DNA of 13,993 nt from NCBI GenBank assembly GCA_038531315.1, contig JBCBBT010000075.1, positions 1-13,993 on the forward strand, read 5' to 3'. The number at the start of each line of letters is the position of its first letter. The first letter of the stretch is position 1. Both the position numbers and the translations under genes were made by a program. Origin of the DNA: JAJFFW01 sp038531315 (GTDB taxonomy: Bacteria; Pseudomonadota; Alphaproteobacteria; Caulobacterales; Parvularculaceae). Shown piece by piece: positions 13,126 through 13,993 of this stretch. The notes beneath the pieces are model-generated. The model was not told the DNA's origin and searched no databases. It saw nothing but the letters and a program-made list of their open reading frames with translations.

Positions 13126-13902
13126 ATGGCCTATGAATGCATCCTGACCGAAACGGACGGCGCCGTCGGCGTCATCACGCTGAACCGGCCGGACGCGCTG
13201 AACGCGTTCAACAGCCAGCTGATGGACGAGGTGACGGACGCGCTCCGTGGTTTTGAAGCCAATGACGAAATCGGCTGCCTTGTCGTCACCGGATCTGAAA
13301 AGGCCTTCGCCGCCGGCGCCGACATCAAGGAAATGGCCGAGAAGAGCTACATGGAAGTCTTCAAGGAAGACTTCATCACGGCCAACTGGGAGACGGCCGC
13401 CAAATGCCGCAAGCCGATCATCGCCGCGGTCGCGGGCTATGCGCTCGGCGGCGGCTGTGAGTTTGCGATGATGTGCGATTTTATTCTGGCCGCCGACAAC
13501 GCCAAATTCGGCCAGCCGGAAATCACCATCGGCGCCATGCCCGGCGCCGGCGGCACGCAGCGCATGGCGCGTTTCATCGGCAAGTCGAAAGCCATGGAGA
13601 TGTGTCTGACCGGCCGGATGATGGACGCTGAAGAAGCCGAACGCTGCGGGCTGGTTTCGCGCATCGTGCCGAAGGATGAACTGCGCGACGAAGCCATCAA
13701 AGTCGCCAAGCAGATCGCGTCCCTGTCGCGGCCGATCGTGATGATGACCAAGGAGGCGGTCGACCGGGCGTTTGAGACGACGCTCAGCGAAGGGGTTCGC
13801 TTCGAACGGCGCCTGTTCCATTCGGTCTTCGCCACGGAAGATCAAAAAGAAGGCATGGCCGCCTTTGTGGAGAAGCGAAAACCCGCCTTCAAGAACCGCT
13901 AA
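13126..13902 (+). CDS. Enoyl-CoA hydratase (crotonase family)
   Basis: A 258-residue cytosolic enzyme that adds water across the double bond of trans-2-enoyl-CoA. The crotonase signatures are complete: AAGADIKEM (oxyanion-hole side), IIAAVAGYALGGGCEFAMMC and GQPEITIGAMPGAGGTQRM. Both catalytic glutamates of true hydratases are present, Glu112 (GGGCE) and Glu132 (QPE), so it is not a decayed crotonase with another activity. ATG 13126 has AGAGGA about ten bases upstream. It follows prpC by 53 bases on the same strand and may be part of, or just after, the prp operon. It could feed propionyl-CoA from odd-chain or branched-chain breakdown into the cycle; this link is inferred from position. Confidence 0.92.
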   Translation: MAYECILTETDGAVGVITLNRPDALNAFNSQLMDEVTDALRGFEANDEIGCLVVTGSEKAFAAGADIKEMAEKSYMEVFKEDFITANWETAAKCRKPIIAAVAGYALGGGCEFAMMCDFILAADNAKFGQPEITIGAMPGAGGTQRMARFIGKSKAMEMCLTGRMMDAEEAERCGLVSRIVPKDELRDEAIKVAKQIASLSRPIVMMTKEAVDRAFETTLSEGVRFERRLFHSVFATEDQKEGMAAFVEKRKPAFKNR

Positions 13903-13928
13903 AGCCGCCCGCCGCCAAGCTCATTTAT

Positions 13929-13993
13929 TCCGTATCCCCCGCGCAGGCGGATGAGGCCAAAATCCCTACATCCGTGTCCCCCGCGCAGGCGGG
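13929..13993. repeat. GC-rich palindromic repeat, cut by the window edge
   Basis: A 22-base block, TCCGT(A/G)TCCCCCGCGCAGGCGG, occurs at 13929-13950 and again at 13971-13992, 42 bases apart. Each copy contains the hairpin CCCGC-GCAG-GCGGG (partly complete in the first). The second copy runs into the edge, so more may follow. It resembles the hairpin core of the 7698 repeat in style, not in sequence detail. Confidence 0.6.

Noticed and set aside
13069..13845. 258-residue minus-strand open frame opposite the enoyl-CoA hydratase
   Set aside because: Antisense shadow; the sense protein carries all crotonase motifs.

Overview
The window is about 14 kb of mostly GC-rich bacterial chromosome. AGGAGG-type ribosome sites, codon use, the methylcitrate-cycle genes and the short GC-rich intergenic palindromes all suggest an alphaproteobacterium, perhaps near Parvularculaceae, Hyphomonadaceae or Caulobacterales. 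The placement is an inference: there is no rRNA or other phylogenetic marker here. No tRNA, rRNA, CRISPR array, insertion sequence or phage gene was seen.

Left part (1-2000). The 5' end of a small membrane-protein gene runs off the left edge on the minus strand. A visibly more AT-rich stretch (about 205-1045) follows, holding a small XRE-type regulator whose first HTH helix appears displaced by a frameshift. Next is a minus-strand EamA/DMT transporter whose last membrane helix is knocked out of frame at a six-G run. Two frame breaks within 1.2 kb suggest either decaying genes or local sequence errors.

Middle part (2000-7690), an envelope and hydrolase region. A secreted SxxK serine hydrolase is followed by a TauE/SafE (TSUP) permease. 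A membrane-embedded AraC-type regulator on the minus strand is divergent from a translationally coupled pair: a second SxxK serine hydrolase with a lipoprotein-like signal, and a PDZ-less S41-type peptidase. The divergent intergenic region has three related ATTGC-containing sites, two of them exactly 21 bp apart, which would suit an AraC-type regulator.

7690-8171 has no gene. It holds two full tandem copies of a 123-bp hairpin-bearing repeat, the start of a third, a nine-G run, and the leader of the next operon with a 14-bp palindrome.

Right part (8172-13902), a propionate/2-methylcitrate operon: prpD, a VOC protein, a small secreted protein of unknown function, prpB, an ABM-fold protein, prpC, then an enoyl-CoA hydratase. 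Overlapping or very close junctions show tight coupling from the small secreted gene to prpC. PrpC joins propionyl-CoA and oxaloacetate, PrpD dehydrates 2-methylcitrate, and PrpB splits 2-methylisocitrate to pyruvate and succinate. No propionyl-CoA synthetase, AcnD/PrpF or PrpR-type regulator is visible. The window ends inside a second GC-rich repeat.

Most genes belong to known families. The less ordinary points are the regulator/hydrolase/peptidase module, the three extra small genes inside the prp operon, an 18-bp triplication in a signal peptide, and the two frame-broken genes.
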